A stretch of DNA of 64,000 bases from Leptasterias polaris (Eukaryota > Echinodermata > Asteroidea > Forcipulatida > Asteriidae): contig JAZGTN010000070.1 of the NCBI GenBank assembly GCA_037783415.1, forward strand, positions 10,062,501 to 10,126,500. The letters are read 5' to 3'. This document shows, one piece after another, positions 1 to 12,932 of the stretch. Both the position numbers and the translations under genes were made by a program. The stretch's first letter is position 1. Each line of letters begins with the position of its first letter. The notes beneath the pieces were generated by a model, which made no database searches, was not told the origin of the DNA, and worked only from the letters and a program-made list of their open reading frames with translations.

Positions 1-355
1 CCCAATCATATTCAGTTTTAAGTTTTTGCGATTCTGGACATGTTTTTTATTATGAACCGTTGGTTATATCGTAAACCAGCATTGCGTAGCTTACCATTTA
101 TTAACAACGGAGGCCATATTTGTTACCGTGAGGTGAGGATTCTGAAAAACGGTGAGAATTTATCTATTTTTTGCAAAAATATTTTACGGAGTAGATTTTC
201 TGGACCCGCACAACGCTCAATGAGAGTAGAAAGAGCGCATACAAACATGTAGAGCCAAGTAATTTTGCCAAGATCTGATTTCAAAAAAGAACTGTAGGCA
301 TGATTGTAAAAGTTGTCGTTAACCTTAACAGACTAGACCCTTGGGTAAACATACT

Positions 356-741
356 GCCCAAATCCTTCTATATCCTTCAGATTAAAGTTGTCATAAACCT
401 ACAGTGCCCAAATCCTTCTATATCCTTCTCCTTATTGTAAATATACATATTAGCCCAAATCCTTCTAAATCCTTTTGAGACAGAAGTTAGGGAGTCAACT
501 TTGTGATTTACTAAGGTGCTCTGCTGGGGCAAATACATGTATTTCAGCTTTATTACAATCTCCACCCCTAAAAGCCCAAAACCTTCAGAATCCTATTTTG
601 GCTAAGCTGCATAAGACCTAAAACCTTCTAAATCCTCCTATGTAAAAACAGCCCGATAGCCCAAGTCCTGCTAAATCCTACCCTAACAAAAACTTCCTCC
701 TGTGTTGCAGATCCCTAAAAGCCCAAATCCTTCTCAATCCT
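356..741. repeat. Degenerate array of CCCAAATCCTTCTAAATCC units
   Basis: Seven related copies of a unit of about 23 bp (GCCCAAATCCTTCTAAATCC with variants) occur at irregular 40-65 bp spacing. The spacers differ, so it is not a simple head-to-tail tandem repeat. Confidence 0.7.
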
Positions 742-888
742 GCACTTTGGCAATGAGGATATTGAAGGACTTGGGGCCCTTTAGTTAGGGGAACTTAAGG
801 ACAAAAAGTTTCGAATAGGATTTTGTACATGTCACTCTATCTATGATGAGGTTCGTGGAGAAGATTGTGGAACGAACCTCATTAGTCA

Positions 889-1144
889 TAGCCCCATTAA
901 TAGTGCCAATACTCGACTCTGGACTTCCTCCAATCCTTGGCCCTACGCCCGGCCCATGTACCTCCAGGAGGTGAAATAAATTTTTGAATAGAAACTCACG
1001 TTTTTATGACGAGATTTTTTCCCCAGTTGTCACTTATTGTAGCTCATTTGTGGACGGCACATTAAGACGAAAATGTGCGCGCTCGTTTTGGCACGTAGGG
1101 CCAAGGATCGGAGAAAGTCCAGAGTATTGGCACTAATGGGGCTA
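889..1144. mobile_element. Foldback MITE
   Basis: Inverted arms of about 50-58 bp: 890-947 (AGCCCCATTAATAGTGCC ... GGCCCTACG) and 1094-1143 (CGTAGGGCCAAGGATCGG ... GGGGCT). The loop is about 145 bp. No coding potential. Confidence 0.7.
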
Positions 1145-2463
1145 CATTAGTCATAGCTCTAGGAATAGGTTAGTGACTGTAGGCCTAATCAACCTCCCCA
1201 CTGTCAGTGTCAGTGTCACTCAGTGTCACTGTCAGTGTCAATAACTCAGTCAATGTCATGACCCCTGTCCCACGTTTTCAACCACCGAAAAAGCTTTAAA
1301 ATGTAAAGCTAAAGGCAAACAAAACAAACTGTGCAAATCATTCGAAAGGTAACTTTGTCCTCCACAAAAGAAATCAAACTTGTAATACATAAAAATAATA
1401 ACAACGAAAGGTATCTATTCTATGTACAACATGTTCAACTTCAACTTTAAAGTTCCAGGAGTACACGATGTCGATGACTCGGAACCGAATCGTTCGTGTG
1501 TACGTGTTTCATGAGTGAATTTTTTTTATGCAGCAACACAGTATGGTAACCGTAATGGTAGCTTTACAACAGATATTTTCCCTAACAAAATATTTCAGTA
1601 CTCCCTGAAGTCACGATTTTCATGAAAATTCATTAATGATATTATTGTAACAACAAAATACTAGGAAATTACCTCGGCTTCGCTGTAAAAATCTGCAAGT
1701 TTTGCAGAAATGCAGAACGCCATGTTTGGTGGTGCATAGGGGTGCACCACACCAAATAAGCCAGAATTAATGCGCCAAGCTACTTATCATAATTTGTAAA
1801 CCCACAACTTATTTTTAATTACAACGTTTTGAGGGTCATGCAATTAATAGATTGTGTAAATATAATAATCTATCACAACCTGGGGGTTCTGTGCTTCAAC
1901 TTTTGAGGAGACTTGATAAATTTAGGCGTTAAAGTTGGCCCTATTTGACCGGGTAAGTAGAGAAGTGCTTCACGAAAACTGGCAGCAAGTCGGTTTTGGA
2001 AAAATACAAATTTTCGCGTTTTTTTCTTCTGGGGTAGTTAGCAAAAATTCCAAACGGCTGACCTGGCAAAAATTGAAAAGAATTCTGAAGTTCAGTCGTC
2101 CGAAAATATGTTTGATTGGTTTTCAAGAGGCTGAGAGACTTTCACGATTTGTTGAGTATTTTTGAATATTTATCATTTAGCATTGGTTCCTATGGGAGTT
2201 TATTTAGTGTGGTGCGCCCATAGCAGGGTGGGTGGAGCATCACAAACAACGCCCTCTATCGTGGTGACATAGACATAAAAGAGGAGGGGTGGGGCCGCGT
2301 CCGGGGGGGGGGTGATATATTATTTCTTTGCAATCTAGAATGAATTATTAGCCAAGTCACCCTGAGAATGATTAACCCTCCTACTGCCCTACCATTCAAT
2401 ATCATCCAGATTATGAAACTATTTATGTTTTGCTGTTGATATACCCATAAAGCCCTATACATC

Positions 2464-2835
2464 CCTTACCAAACTTTCCAATTCAAATTTCTAATTGGAA
2501 CCAATTGGAATTTTTCCATTGTGTTTTGGCACAAAACCAATTAGACCCAATTGGACCTCAGTTTGGTTCAGTTTGAATTTTTTCCCAACTAGACCCTGTT
2601 GAGTCCAAATGGTAGAAAGTAGAAACAAATTCCAACTAATTCCAAATTTCCAATTCAATCATCAAGCCAACTGAATCCAATGATTTCCAATTGGAATGAG
2701 TTGGTCTAAGATTTTATTCCAACTGGAAATTCAGTACTGAATACAAACCAAAACTCACACCAACTCAATACCAACTCAATCCAACTCTTTCCAAGTGGAT
2801 ATCCAATTGGAATGAAATGGAAATTTTGGTAAGGG
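2464..2835. mobile_element. CCAATTGG-rich repeat element, copy A
   Basis: Ends are CCTTACCAAACTTTCCA and TGGAAATTTTGGTAAGG, an inverted pair. The interior is saturated with CCAATTGG, CCAACT and AGTTGG in both orientations. A second copy lies in inverted orientation at 20949-21345. Confidence 0.65.
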
Positions 2836-2939
2836 CTGGTTGAAAAAAAAACCCAAACACACAAACAAACAAACAAACAAAACCCCACCCTTGTTGCATA
2901 GAATTGTCTGCTTTTAGATGCTTTTAGAAGACTTCATGC

Positions 2940-3286
2940 TTAAAGGCACTGAACACGTTTTGTAATTGTCAAAGACCAGTATTCCCACTTGGTGTATCCC
3001 AACATATGCATAAAATAACAAACCTGTGAAAATTTGGGCTCAATTGGTCATTGAAGTTGCAAGAAAATGATGAAAGAAAAAACACCCTTGTTGTACAAAT
3101 TAGTGTGCTTTCAGATAGGAATAAAAGGCTTCTAGCCAGAAGTCTTTTATTATTTTATGAGAAATTACCTCTTTCTCTAAAACTACATTTATTACTTTTA
3201 AGGGTGTCATTGCTAACAATATTTCTTAGTCAATTTTTATGGTCATTAATTTTTGGAGAAATTACCAAAGGTATACCTCCCTTTAA
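2940..3286. mobile_element. TTAA-bounded MITE
   Basis: Starts TTAAAGGCACTGAACACG and ends CTCCCTTTAA. It shares internal blocks (GTCAAAGACCAGTATTC, GTGAAAATTTGGGCTC) with 5740-6188, which is inverted. Confidence 0.55.
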
Positions 3287-5119
3287 GTTATGTATGTTCG
3301 AGATTTCTCATCGATAATTTATTTTTAATTTTCATTGTTCGTTTTCTTTAATTAATATCTAATTGATTACTTTATTGTGTGTAGGCCCTATTTTACTTCA
3401 ATGTGTTTATTGATGAGTATAACTGAAGCTGCAGTAAAACAAAAATAAACAAATAAATATAAACAAAAACCACTCCAAACAATAAAAACAATCAAAACAA
3501 AATTAAAGTTTGTTTTTTGTAATTTTAAAATTTTAATATAATATTATTTTACAATTCACATTTATATGAATAATGTCCAACATAACATTTTTTGCAGACG
3601 TGTATTTTAACAAAGTCGGACAAGAACAGTTCAGGGTTTCTTTCAATTCTTTTAAGAGTGCTCCCGTGTACAATATTATACACAGACAACGAACAAATGA
3701 CAAATAATTGATTAAGAAACAATAATGTACAATGTCTTCACAGATCGTAATCACTTGTATGTGCTGTGGTCTTACAAAAAATATTTCGACAACTAACAGC
3801 ACTTAATTAATAGTAATTTATGTTGGGTGTAAAATAAAAGTAATACAAAAACCTAGCCAATTAAATATGAAGATGCCATTTTCTGCAGCCTGTTATACTT
3901 GCATTCGTATTCAATTCATTTAACCTCTGCAGTCTAAACCGTCATTCAATTTCACTTTTGAGGCATGCGAGTTTATATATAATTTATTCAATCAAACTTA
4001 TAGGGCATTCTGTTTAACCATGCGAAATCGGCATTCAATTTAGCTTTTGCGAATTTGAATGCAGTTCGAGTGGATTTTTTAATTGAACTGTTATCTTTTT
4101 AAGCTGCAAGTTAAAAAGAATTCCAGACACGTTAAGTGAAATCAAATGACTGTTTTGAGGAGCTTTTAATTACACACGAAATATCATAACATGTAATATG
4201 CATATAAGAGAGTCCCAATATCGAGGCAAATTCAAACCTTTCGCACCTAGATTTGGAATTGTTTCTGGTAACAAAACTGGAAAGAACTGTAGCATTTTAA
4301 TAGTCCTTAATACACAGACACCATTTTCTTCTAGTGCATACAAAATGGCAAGTTCTTCATACAGTCTCATGGAAGATCCGTTTTTTGGAACAAGAGCGAG
4401 GAGAGAGCGAGCGGAAAATGGGTATCCCGGAAACGCAGGAAATTACTCCAACAACGAAGGCCTAAAACATCAATAAAATAAATCCCGCTGGAAGGAAATT
4501 AAAGATAAATAATTAAAATTCTATCTAAGGAGAAATGTGGTATATTGAATTAAAAAGTCAGATTGACAAAGCATAAGCGGAATATGTTAAGGTCATTCGC
4601 AGCTGACCAATGCATACTGAGTGAAGCTTGAGGCCTCGTCAATTTGATAAACAATTTTATGACACCTTTCCAAAGTGATGATGTCGATGGTTTTTTGGAG
4701 GACAAATGAATAGATATCCAAAACAAACAAAAATAACATGAGTAATAAATTCACTCAATAAAAATATGTTTTAAAAATTGAAACAAAATTTAAAATGACA
4801 AAATCAAAATTAAATTGAAAAAGGACAATTGTAAAAATCCAAAACGTAAAATATTTTTCACATAATGCTGGAGAAAAAAACCCCCAGAAAAAACCCAAGA
4901 TTATTTCAGACTGTCAGTTAAGCAAACAAAAGGAAGTGTTGCATTTGCTTTTACTGAAAAAATGTTTTTTAATTCCAAAAATACAAGGGAATAGTTTTTG
5001 GAACGGTACCGGTAACTTCTTTCGCCTGTCAAAAATAACCTTTAAATCGCAGGTAACAACAAATTATGTATTTGGTATAAAAAACAAAAAACTTTGGGAT
5101 GTGTGGTGTAACCTGGGGC

Positions 5120-5257
5120 CGATTTCACAAAGCACTAAGATTCATCTTAAGATGGGTTGTCAGTATTGACATAGTGATTTGTATTGTGACATCACACTTT
5201 GCTCAACAATTAAGATTAATTTGCAGTTGAGATCAATCTGAGCTCTTTGTGAAATCG
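5120..5257. mobile_element. CGATTTCACAAAG MITE, copy 1
   Basis: Palindromic ends CGATTTCACAAAGCACTAAG and GAGCTCTTTGTGAAATCG. Related copies lie at 47043-47157 and, more decayed, near 11403-11480 and 53135-53275. Confidence 0.6.
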
Positions 5258-5739
5258 AGCACAGGTTCACAATATTGTGAAACTAAATTTACAGCTCTCA
5301 AAAAAAAAAAAAATTTAAACTTGTAATTGTTTTAAAAAAAAGTATGTTTGGTCAATGTTGAATATTTCACTTCATGCACAGCTGCAGAAAATTAATATAA
5401 AACGACAACTGCGTTCAAAATCTGTTGTAAAAACTATCCACCTGAACGGATGTGTCTGCTGAGCCATGGGATCCGGGTATAAGGTGTAGGGTCTAGTCAT
5501 GCGTTATCTACTTGCGATGAAATATTATACTTGAAAACACTGAAACCATGACGTCATTTGTGCTGGATTTTGGAAGGTCAGCGAAATACAAACAACACAG
5601 GTTAATTCCCCCATACATCGAAAAAGCACCTATGTACAGTTGTCGAGCATCAACTAGGCCTATATGATCCCACTGGAGAGCTGTTGATATTATAAAACAC
5701 TTTTAGAAACGTCCCTTTGAAGTAATATAGTTTTAGAGA

Positions 5740-6188
5740 AAGAGGTAATTTTCACCCACAAATTTGAATCTGAGAAAGGCTTCAGGCATGATGCCTTTCT
5801 CAGGCATCTGAAAACACACAAATCTATGCAATAAGGACTTTTTCTTTCATTATTTTCTTGCAACTTCTATGACCAATATTGAGCCCACGGCTTTGTTATT
5901 TTATGCATGTTGGGATACACCAAGTGAGGATACTGGTCTTTGACAATTACAAAAAGTATTTGAATTTGAAAAAGACTTCAGGCCTGAAGCCTTTTTCAGG
6001 CATCTGAAAGCACACAAATTGTGCAACAAGGGTGTTTTTTCTTTCATCATTTTCTTGCAACATTTTCTTGCAACTTCAATGACCAATTGAGCCCAAATTT
6101 TCAAAGGTTTGTTACTTTATGTATGTTGGGATACACCAAGTGAGGATACTGGTCTTTGACAATTACCAAAAGTACACCCTGCCTTTAA
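5740..6188. mobile_element. TTAA-type MITE with internal duplication
   Basis: Ends CTGCCTTTAA. A block of about 215 bp (GGCATCTGAAAACACACAAA ... GGTCTTTGACAATTAC) occurs twice, at about 5800-5950 and 6000-6170, so an internal duplication or tandem insertion has occurred. Confidence 0.5.
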
Positions 6189-6561
6189 AACTCACTATAA
6201 AACTCTTCTCTTACTACAGGTGCAATTTATGGAAAAACTCATTAATGATTTAACGGGAGAAAAAAAAAAAATCCCCTTTGGCATTTCCACTTGGGATTTC
6301 CTTTCCCCCTTCTCAATACTTAATTGATTGAAAACAGTACTCATCTAAAGCATGCATTAAGCTCCCCAAACAAATCACATTAATGTTGCATTGTGAACAC
6401 ACTAGCTACGTACAGTGGATCGCTATGATTTATAAGTGCACTTATATGTCTCATATGTGGTTATATATAAAAAATATGTATTTTAAACAGAGTTGACTGG
6501 CCCTTGATTACCACTGAAATCACCTTTAGATTTATAGAAGACACAGATAACAACAGAGAGC

Positions 6562-6738
6562 ACAATTTCATAGAGCTGCTTAATTGCTAAAACAGTTTCT
6601 GCTATAAAGCAAACATTAGGAAGATACCCATCCTAGATTGTACATGAGAAATGGCATTTCGGCTGGTAACCATATTCTGGTAAGCATAATTTTGTTGTGC
6701 TTAGCTACCTTTTTGTGCCTCTCCATGAAATTGGGCCC
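6562..6738. mobile_element. CAATTTCATAGAGCTGCTTAA MITE
   Basis: Palindromic family with ends CAATTTCATAGAGCTGCTTA and TCCATGAAATTGGGCCC, and internal TGGCTGGTAACC. It is the most frequent dispersed repeat here; other copies lie at 8666-8850, 31265-31462, 33540-33715, 38726-38830, 55560-55735 and 55867-56061. Confidence 0.65.
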
Positions 6739-7419
6739 TAACCATTCTTTAACTCGTGTGAACCGATTAAGAAACTAGTGTTTTTATAAGTATAACCGAG
6801 TCCTGCGCAAAAAAATTATATACTTTTCGGGTGGGATTCGAACCCACAACCCCCAGAAAAGTAGCTCTAAAGAAAAAACAAAACTGATGACATTTTGGCA
6901 CTGTATACCTTGTTTCATTATTTTAAAAAAAAAATAAAAATCTGAAATTACTTTGAAATGGATTCTGTGCCCTCTCTGGAATTTTTTCTTTTTTCTTACT
7001 TCATCATAAAATACCTATGCTCTTGGTGACAGTAAGTGAGTAAGTTTGTACACACTGTGGTTGAGTGTGCATAATGATACTTTTAAAAAAATAATCATCA
7101 TCAATGCATGCAGGGTGGGGGGGGGGGGGGAGTGCACAGTAATTTTGCATAACAGAATAAAGAGGTGTACATTATGAAATTAGAAATGCTCGGGTAAAAA
7201 GAAGAAACCTTCTGTGATGAATACTGAATACATACATGTACAATCATACACCATTGGAAAAACATACACATGATGATTGGAATTAAACCATGGTGCACAA
7301 ACAAAGATATGATGACAATAGTATATACCCCCCCCCCCCCTTTCACAATAACTTTGAACAATCTCGTCATCTCTATGGACTGTATCCATGGTAACATGAA
7401 ACCAGAATCTGAATGAGAA

Positions 7420-7700
7420 AATCAACATGACGACCTCTGTTTTTCTATCTGGCATATCAAATCAACATGACGACCTCTGTTTTTCTATCTGGCATATCAA
7501 ATCAACATGACGACCACTGTTTTTTTATCTGGCGTATATTTAATTTACAAAGATGTTCTGGACGGTGATGCAAGGGCTAAACAATAAGTATAATTATTGA
7601 GAAAATCAACATGACGACCTCTTGGTTTTTTTCTGCCGTATATTTACACAGATGTTCTGGACGGTGAAGCAAGGGCTAAACAATAAGTATAATTATGGCG
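7420..7700. repeat. Tandem repeat, 43-bp and longer units
   Basis: AATCAACATGACGACCTCTG begins four repeats. Three sit head to tail (7422-7540, period about 43 bp). A larger unit ending CAAGGGCTAAACAATAAGTA then repeats once more (to about 7695). Confidence 0.75.
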
Positions 7701-8665
7701 GGCGTCTATGGCCCTAGTGCATAACGTTATGGACGGTCAGAAGTGCACCAAAATTAAGTTTTTTTATATATATCCAATTTAAAATTTTACCAGAAAAAAA
7801 ATAAAATTATAATATGAAACACAATAACTGTAAATGATTATACTGTAAATATGTACAAAATTAATGATAACATTGTTGCCTTTAACATTTATATTAATTA
7901 CAATTTCTGAATGGAACACTGCTGTAAAAAAAAATCCACATTTTCATAAAACTAAAAAACTACTTGTCTTAGTCAGATCCCAAATTGCCGGCTACAGCTA
8001 CGGCTATGACTGTTGCTAAGGACAGCCTATACTTCAATGCATGATGACATGGCAATCCAGCCGTAGCCATAACTACAAATTCTGACACAGCATCTGTTTA
8101 TAGTTTATGTCCCTGAATGGAGTCTGGAGAAAATAATGATGAATTTATCAGATTAATTGTTCAAATTAATCAACTTCCAACCAATATAAATATATAATTT
8201 AAGAAAATCAATTAATGATCACCATATAATCCTTCTTCACATCTGAAGTGTACACAGTTTCTGAATGCAACCACAGAAATAGGACCCGGGAGTAATTGTG
8301 CCCGCAGCTGTGCATGTCCGCTTTAAGGCAATTAATGTGGGCTGCCATTTTAGCTGTATCACAAATTTCAAGTTTCCCATAATTGCTATTAATCTCAGGC
8401 CAAACTTCTTAAAGCCTACTAAGCATGAAAACACGCTCAGCACAGACAAATCTTGCTGAGCAGAAACAGTTCACCAGCCAAACCTCCATACAGTTTACAC
8501 TGTTGCAACTGGTGCCCGCTCATTTTTTGCTAAGCAAAGAAAGATGCTAAACAGCTTTATGAAGTTGCACCCTGGTTATTTTGTCACACAGTGGTGATAC
8601 GCTTTTTACGCTGAAATCCACAGCTGACATTAGAATGGTTGCACAAAAGCAGACACAACTGACAG

Positions 8666-8850
8666 TCCAATTTCATAGAGCTGCTTAAGCAGAAGAAATT
8701 GCTAATTCATTTTCTTCTGAGCAAAAAATTAGGAGGATACCAGTCCTAGATTTTACATGAGAAACCGCATTTTGGCTGGTAACATATTCTGGTAGTTTTT
8801 ATGTGCTTAGCTACCTTTTTGTGGTTTAGCAGCTCTATGCAATTAGGCCC
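8666..8850. mobile_element. CAATTTCATAGAGCTGCTTAA MITE
   Basis: Another copy of the same palindromic family, with ends CCAATTTCATAGAGCTGC and AGCAGCTCTATGCAATTAGG. Confidence 0.6.
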
Positions 8851-9377
8851 TAAGCATTTTTCTCGTGTTCTATTTCCATGGAGTAAGCGACCATTTTCAG
8901 GAAATCAAAAATCGACCAATGTTTTTGAAGGGCACACCTACCCCAATTTATTTATTACATTTCTTTACCCAAATATTTTATGGTTTCTTTTCGATTCAAA
9001 TTATTCACAATTGGAAAAATTAAATTTCCTGCTACATTTTGAAGACGTTTGTTTCCACTATTTTTGACAATTGGTCTGCTGTTTACATGTGCAACGACAC
9101 TGTGACAATGAGTAAATAGAGAAACATCACAACCTGAAACACAATGAGGACAACAAAAACACCTTGGAAATAATCCCCACTTGATAAACATAACCTGTGA
9201 CATTTTTTTGTGCAAAAAATAAGTTAGTGGCCTGACGTTTCGACCCTAGCAGAGTCTTTCTCGAAGGTTAAACAAGTCTAAAAAAGACAAACAAACTTTT
9301 TTTAATACAAGACGGTTATTCACATTTTAAAATTTTTTACTCCAGCATTATTCTACTCAGTGTCACAATATCATGGC

Positions 9378-10820
9378 TCACGCAGTGGCAGTTTCAACGC
9401 CGATGTCATTTTCTTGGGAATTGTTGATGACGTTGCTCTGACGCGAAGAGGGACGCGATCTTGTGTGACTCTTGCGTGGGGTCTTCGGAGGGGTGGGGGT
9501 AAATTTTGGAGGTGGGGACCTCTCTAAATCCCCGTTCTGAATTGGCGGCTCTTCCGATTTGATTCCCGAGTCGGTGTCTTTCCCGGAGTCCTCCCGCGGT
9601 GTCGGAGACTGCTCTGGCTCGACGTCTGCATCCCCGTCCTGATCTTTGTCTAGGTTCTCATCAGGAGACTTAAGGTAGTCATCTACTTTCATCATCTCAG
9701 GCGGAGGCGGTTCGTCATCAATGAAGAGAATGTCCACTTCATTAGGTTTTTCAAGCACATCCGAGGACGTGTTTCCTTGAGGACTTTTGTCTTCCCCGGT
9801 TTCGACATCTTTCTTCGCTTCGTCGTCCACATCCACTTGTGCCTCCTCAACATCTTCAAGTTTGTTATCGTGTTGGAAGTTGTCTTCAAGCTGCTCTTCT
9901 GACTCTTTCTCCTTATCTCTGCTTTGTTCTGCTTCATCAGCTTGATCTTGTTCAGTCAATGGGAGCTTATCTTCTTGCTTTTCCTCTTCTTGTACAGCGA
10001 CATTCTCTTCATGATGCTCCATGACTCCGCCTGTTTCTACATCCTCATCTTCTGCTTGTACGTCTTCATTAAGATTCTGGGTGATGACATCTTTGTCTTT
10101 GCCGTCGTCTTGTTCACTATCCTCAATATCTATCTCGTCCTTTTTGTCCACTTCATTGTCACCGTCTTCTATTTTCTGGTCGTCAGTTGTAATCTTGTTG
10201 TCTTCTTCATTTTCTTGTTGTGTCTCTTCAAGAGCTGCAGCCTCAGAGTTGATTTCCACAGGAGGAGAACTGGGCGGAGTGGTAGATGCACTGTTGGATT
10301 TTGCTGAACTGAGAGGGGTCGGACTGGGCGACCTTTGACTCTGGGTAGCAGACTGGACTGGAGAGGGTGGGGCTGCAGGAGTTGTGGGTGGCGATTTGCT
10401 GGTTGGAGAAGACCCCAGTGGAGATGTTACCGATGTGGGACTTTGTGGTGGGGTGTCGGGGGATGAGGAGGCTTGAGCTGGGGGAGATTGGGGCGGGGAT
10501 GCTACCGGTGTGGGACTTTGTGGTGGGGTGACGAGGGATGAGGAGGCTTGAGCTGGGGGAGATTGGGGCGGGGATGCTACCGGTGTGGGACTTTGTGGTG
10601 GGGTGACGAGGGATGAGGAGGCTTGAGCTTCAGACGGTGGAGTTGGCGTTTGAGACGACTGTTGGGGAGTTGTGGATTGGGGAATGGGAGAAGTTGATGT
10701 CTGCGATCGAGAAATAGGTGAGGGACTTTGGGCTATTTCCTGGAGAACCTCAGGGGTGTTGATGGGAGTTGCGACTTGCAGTGGGGAGGACTGACCTTCA
10801 TCTTCAACTTTATTCTTTGG
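9378..10820 (-). CDS. DCDC2: DCDC2-like protein, coding exon 9 (C-terminal exon)
   Basis: The last coding exon. A TTTCTACAG acceptor leads to 480 codons and a TGA (9380-9378), residues 502-981. In order: a Ser/Pro/Gln-rich part with three 25-residue tandem repeats (residues 567 to about 640, unit starting QASSSLVTPPQSPTPVASPP); a strongly acidic Asp/Glu/Gln part; a VDILFIDDEPPPPEMMKVDD segment whose hydrophobic core is the best candidate for a short binding motif; and a basic Pro/Ser tail ending in QENDIGVETATA. From memory, vertebrate DCDC2 likewise has an acidic tail and ends in a short alanine/valine-rich stretch. The 3' UTR end is not certain; an ATTAAA is present near 9301-9306. Confidence 0.88.
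   Translation of the reverse strand, partial: PKNKVEDEGQSSPLQVATPINTPEVLQEIAQSPSPISRSQTSTSPIPQSTTPQQSSQTPTPPSEAQASSSLVTPPQSPTPVASPPQSPPAQASSSLVTPPQSPTPVASPPQSPPAQASSSPDTPPQSPTSVTSPLGSSPTSKSPPTTPAAPPSPVQSATQSQRSPSPTPLSSAKSNSASTTPPSSPPVEINSEAAALEETQQENEEDNKITTDDQKIEDGDNEVDKKDEIDIEDSEQDDGKDKDVITQNLNEDVQAEDEDVETGGVMEHHEENVAVQEEEKQEDKLPLTEQDQADEAEQSRDKEKESEEQLEDNFQHDNKLEDVEEAQVDVDDEAKKDVETGEDKSPQGNTSSDVLEKPNEVDILFIDDEPPPPEMMKVDDYLKSPDENLDKDQDGDADVEPEQSPTPREDSGKDTDSGIKSEEPPIQNGDLERSPPPKFTPTPPKTPRKSHTRSRPSSRQSNVINNSQENDIGVETATA
10401..10625 (-). repeat. 75-bp in-frame tandem repeat, three copies
   Basis: Inside exon 9 a 75-bp unit occurs three times head to tail. The first two are almost identical and the third is diverged at its end. 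Each encodes 25 residues of the form QASSSLVTPP + QSPTPVASPPQSPPA. The unit length is a multiple of three, so copy-number change would not break the frame. Confidence 0.85.
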
Positions 10821-12932
10821 CTGTAGAAAATTGAGATTAAAAAAACACAAAAGCATGAAAACATTTGTAAACGTTTTTAACTCTTTAAACTTGAATAATG
10901 CAGGATAACAATTTTTCCCTTAAATAAAACTTGTAAGCATTTTGGTGTGACATTAGATGGGTATATGGAAAAGCATTTAGCTTGACGTTAGAAGCAAATA
11001 CATTTTAAAGAACAAAGGAAAATAACTACAAGAAAACTGACAGAGCAAGAAAGGTTTATCTTAATAGGAAAAAGAGATTAACACTAGATGAAAAATATTA
11101 ATTATGCAACAAAAAGAAATAGTAGCAAACCTTACAGAAAACTGAACACAATTTGTTAATAAAATACACCATATCTAGCTGACGACAGTCTCACTACATG
11201 TAGTACAATTACTTTTCAAAACACGACCGTCACATCAGTTGTGTTATGTGGACTGTGTGAGTAAATCATGATGCTTTTGAACTTACATGTAATCTTGCAT
11301 CAAAAAATGTACATTAACTCAAAACAAAAAAACTGTGAAGTGTATTTGACCATTGGGTAATTTGTTTTATTTCAATACATACACACTGTGCAAATAAACC
11401 AGGGGCCGATTTGACAAAGAGCTGAGATTGATCTTAAGGCTTTTATAGATGTTAATTGCTAAAGCAAAGTGTGATGTCACAATGCAGATCACTATAGTGA
11501 TATCCTCTTATTTTTAAAAATATTATCTGTTTTATTTTATGCCTCTTAAATATTACTTTTTGTTCATCTTCAAATTCCACAGCCAGAATTTTTGTTTTGA
11601 GTGCAATCATTATTGTACCATTCATTTTTCTGTTCTCTTTTTTCCCCCAAGCTCAATCTGTACATATGTACATGTAGGAACTTAGTTGAATGAAAACAGT
11701 TTGTAATTGTAATACAATTACCACCAGATTCTAAGGAAGGTTGATCTTTTCAGCTTCATATTAGTTTACATGAACAAAAGATCCTTTTATGTTTGGTGAC
11801 CACCACCTGACCGGCAAAAGGTGCAATTCAATTTAAAATTCCATTCAACAACAAAATTACTGATCACTTTGTAGGATGGGAAATTCAAGATAAAGCACAA
11901 AGAGAAAATAAGTAATTTTTTTTAATGTTTCCAAAAAAAACTCTGGATGTTATTCTAATATTTAAAATTATTTTGGTGAGTAATAAACCACAAGGGAAAC
12001 TGACTCGGTAAATTTAAAAAGAAAACAATTTTGTTTGGGGGGGGGTTGAACAAAACAACAAACTACAGCAGGAATTGAACCTGCGACCTCGGGTATGTTA
12101 AACCTGATCTCTCAGGTCGCTCTACTCCATTTGTCTTTGTTCAAACCAAAAATGTATCTAAAATAATTTCATACAGGGAAATAAAGTTCAAGTTGAATTG
12201 AGACACTTTTAAACTAACAGACACAAATGTGTGTTGTTTGTTGAGAGTGTACAGCAATTTTAATCAAAAAATTCCCCCAAAATGTCAGTGTTTTTAACTG
12301 TTTGACATAAATTAAATACTCTCTCTTTGAAAGAAGAGGTGGGACTGAGAATAGAAATTCAGGTCCATGAATTGTTTTCTTTAGATGTAAAAAAAAATCT
12401 AAATGGGTCAACAGAGAAAGGTGAAACTTTCACAGGTTTGTTGAATTGTTTGTTCATAAAAAAAAAAAACATGAGCAATTTTACTCCAAAAACCAATAAT
12501 GTACATTTCCATGCTGACATTACATGTACATATGTACACAAATTATGAATGTTTTTAAAACAATGCACACAAATCACTGTATCCAATAATCCCTACTATC
12601 GCAGGCAAATGGCACCCACTACTGCCAGAACTTGTTCATTGATGTCTCTCGTCAGTAATAGGACTGTTCTGATTTTTTGCGGCCTGTTATCTCAAAAATC
12701 TGGACAACTCCAATTAAATCTGAACAGTTGGCAGGTATGCATTTTGCACGTCAGATTCCCCATGTATTACTGTGCAATGAGCATTAGGCAGCGCATGCGG
12801 TGAGGATGCGTTTAGATGTGATTTGACTCCCAAAATGGGCAACCATCGACAGACAATAGCCATTAGTGCAAGGGGTGTAACTATGTATGTACAACTTCCA
12901 TTTCCTGTGCATGTCAGACATTTAGGAGAGCC

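Larger units (their letters stand above)
1..9377. other. Intergenic region downstream of the DCDC2-like gene
   Basis: No convincing gene. It holds a degenerate array (356-741), a foldback element (889-1144), a CCAATTGG-rich element (2464-2835), TTAA-bounded MITEs (2940-3286 and about 5740-6188), a CACAAAG-ended MITE (5120-5257), two CAATTTCATAGAGCTGC elements and a tandem repeat (7420-7700). The remainder is AT-rich single-copy-looking DNA with nothing else I can name. Confidence 0.6.

Noticed and set aside
356..741. CRISPR-like array
   Set aside because: Repeats are degenerate, spacing is irregular, and the genome is eukaryotic with introns and SINEs.
4198..4476. 92-codon plus-strand frame
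   Set aside because: No homology I recognise, no clear start or splice context, and the opposite strand is equally open.
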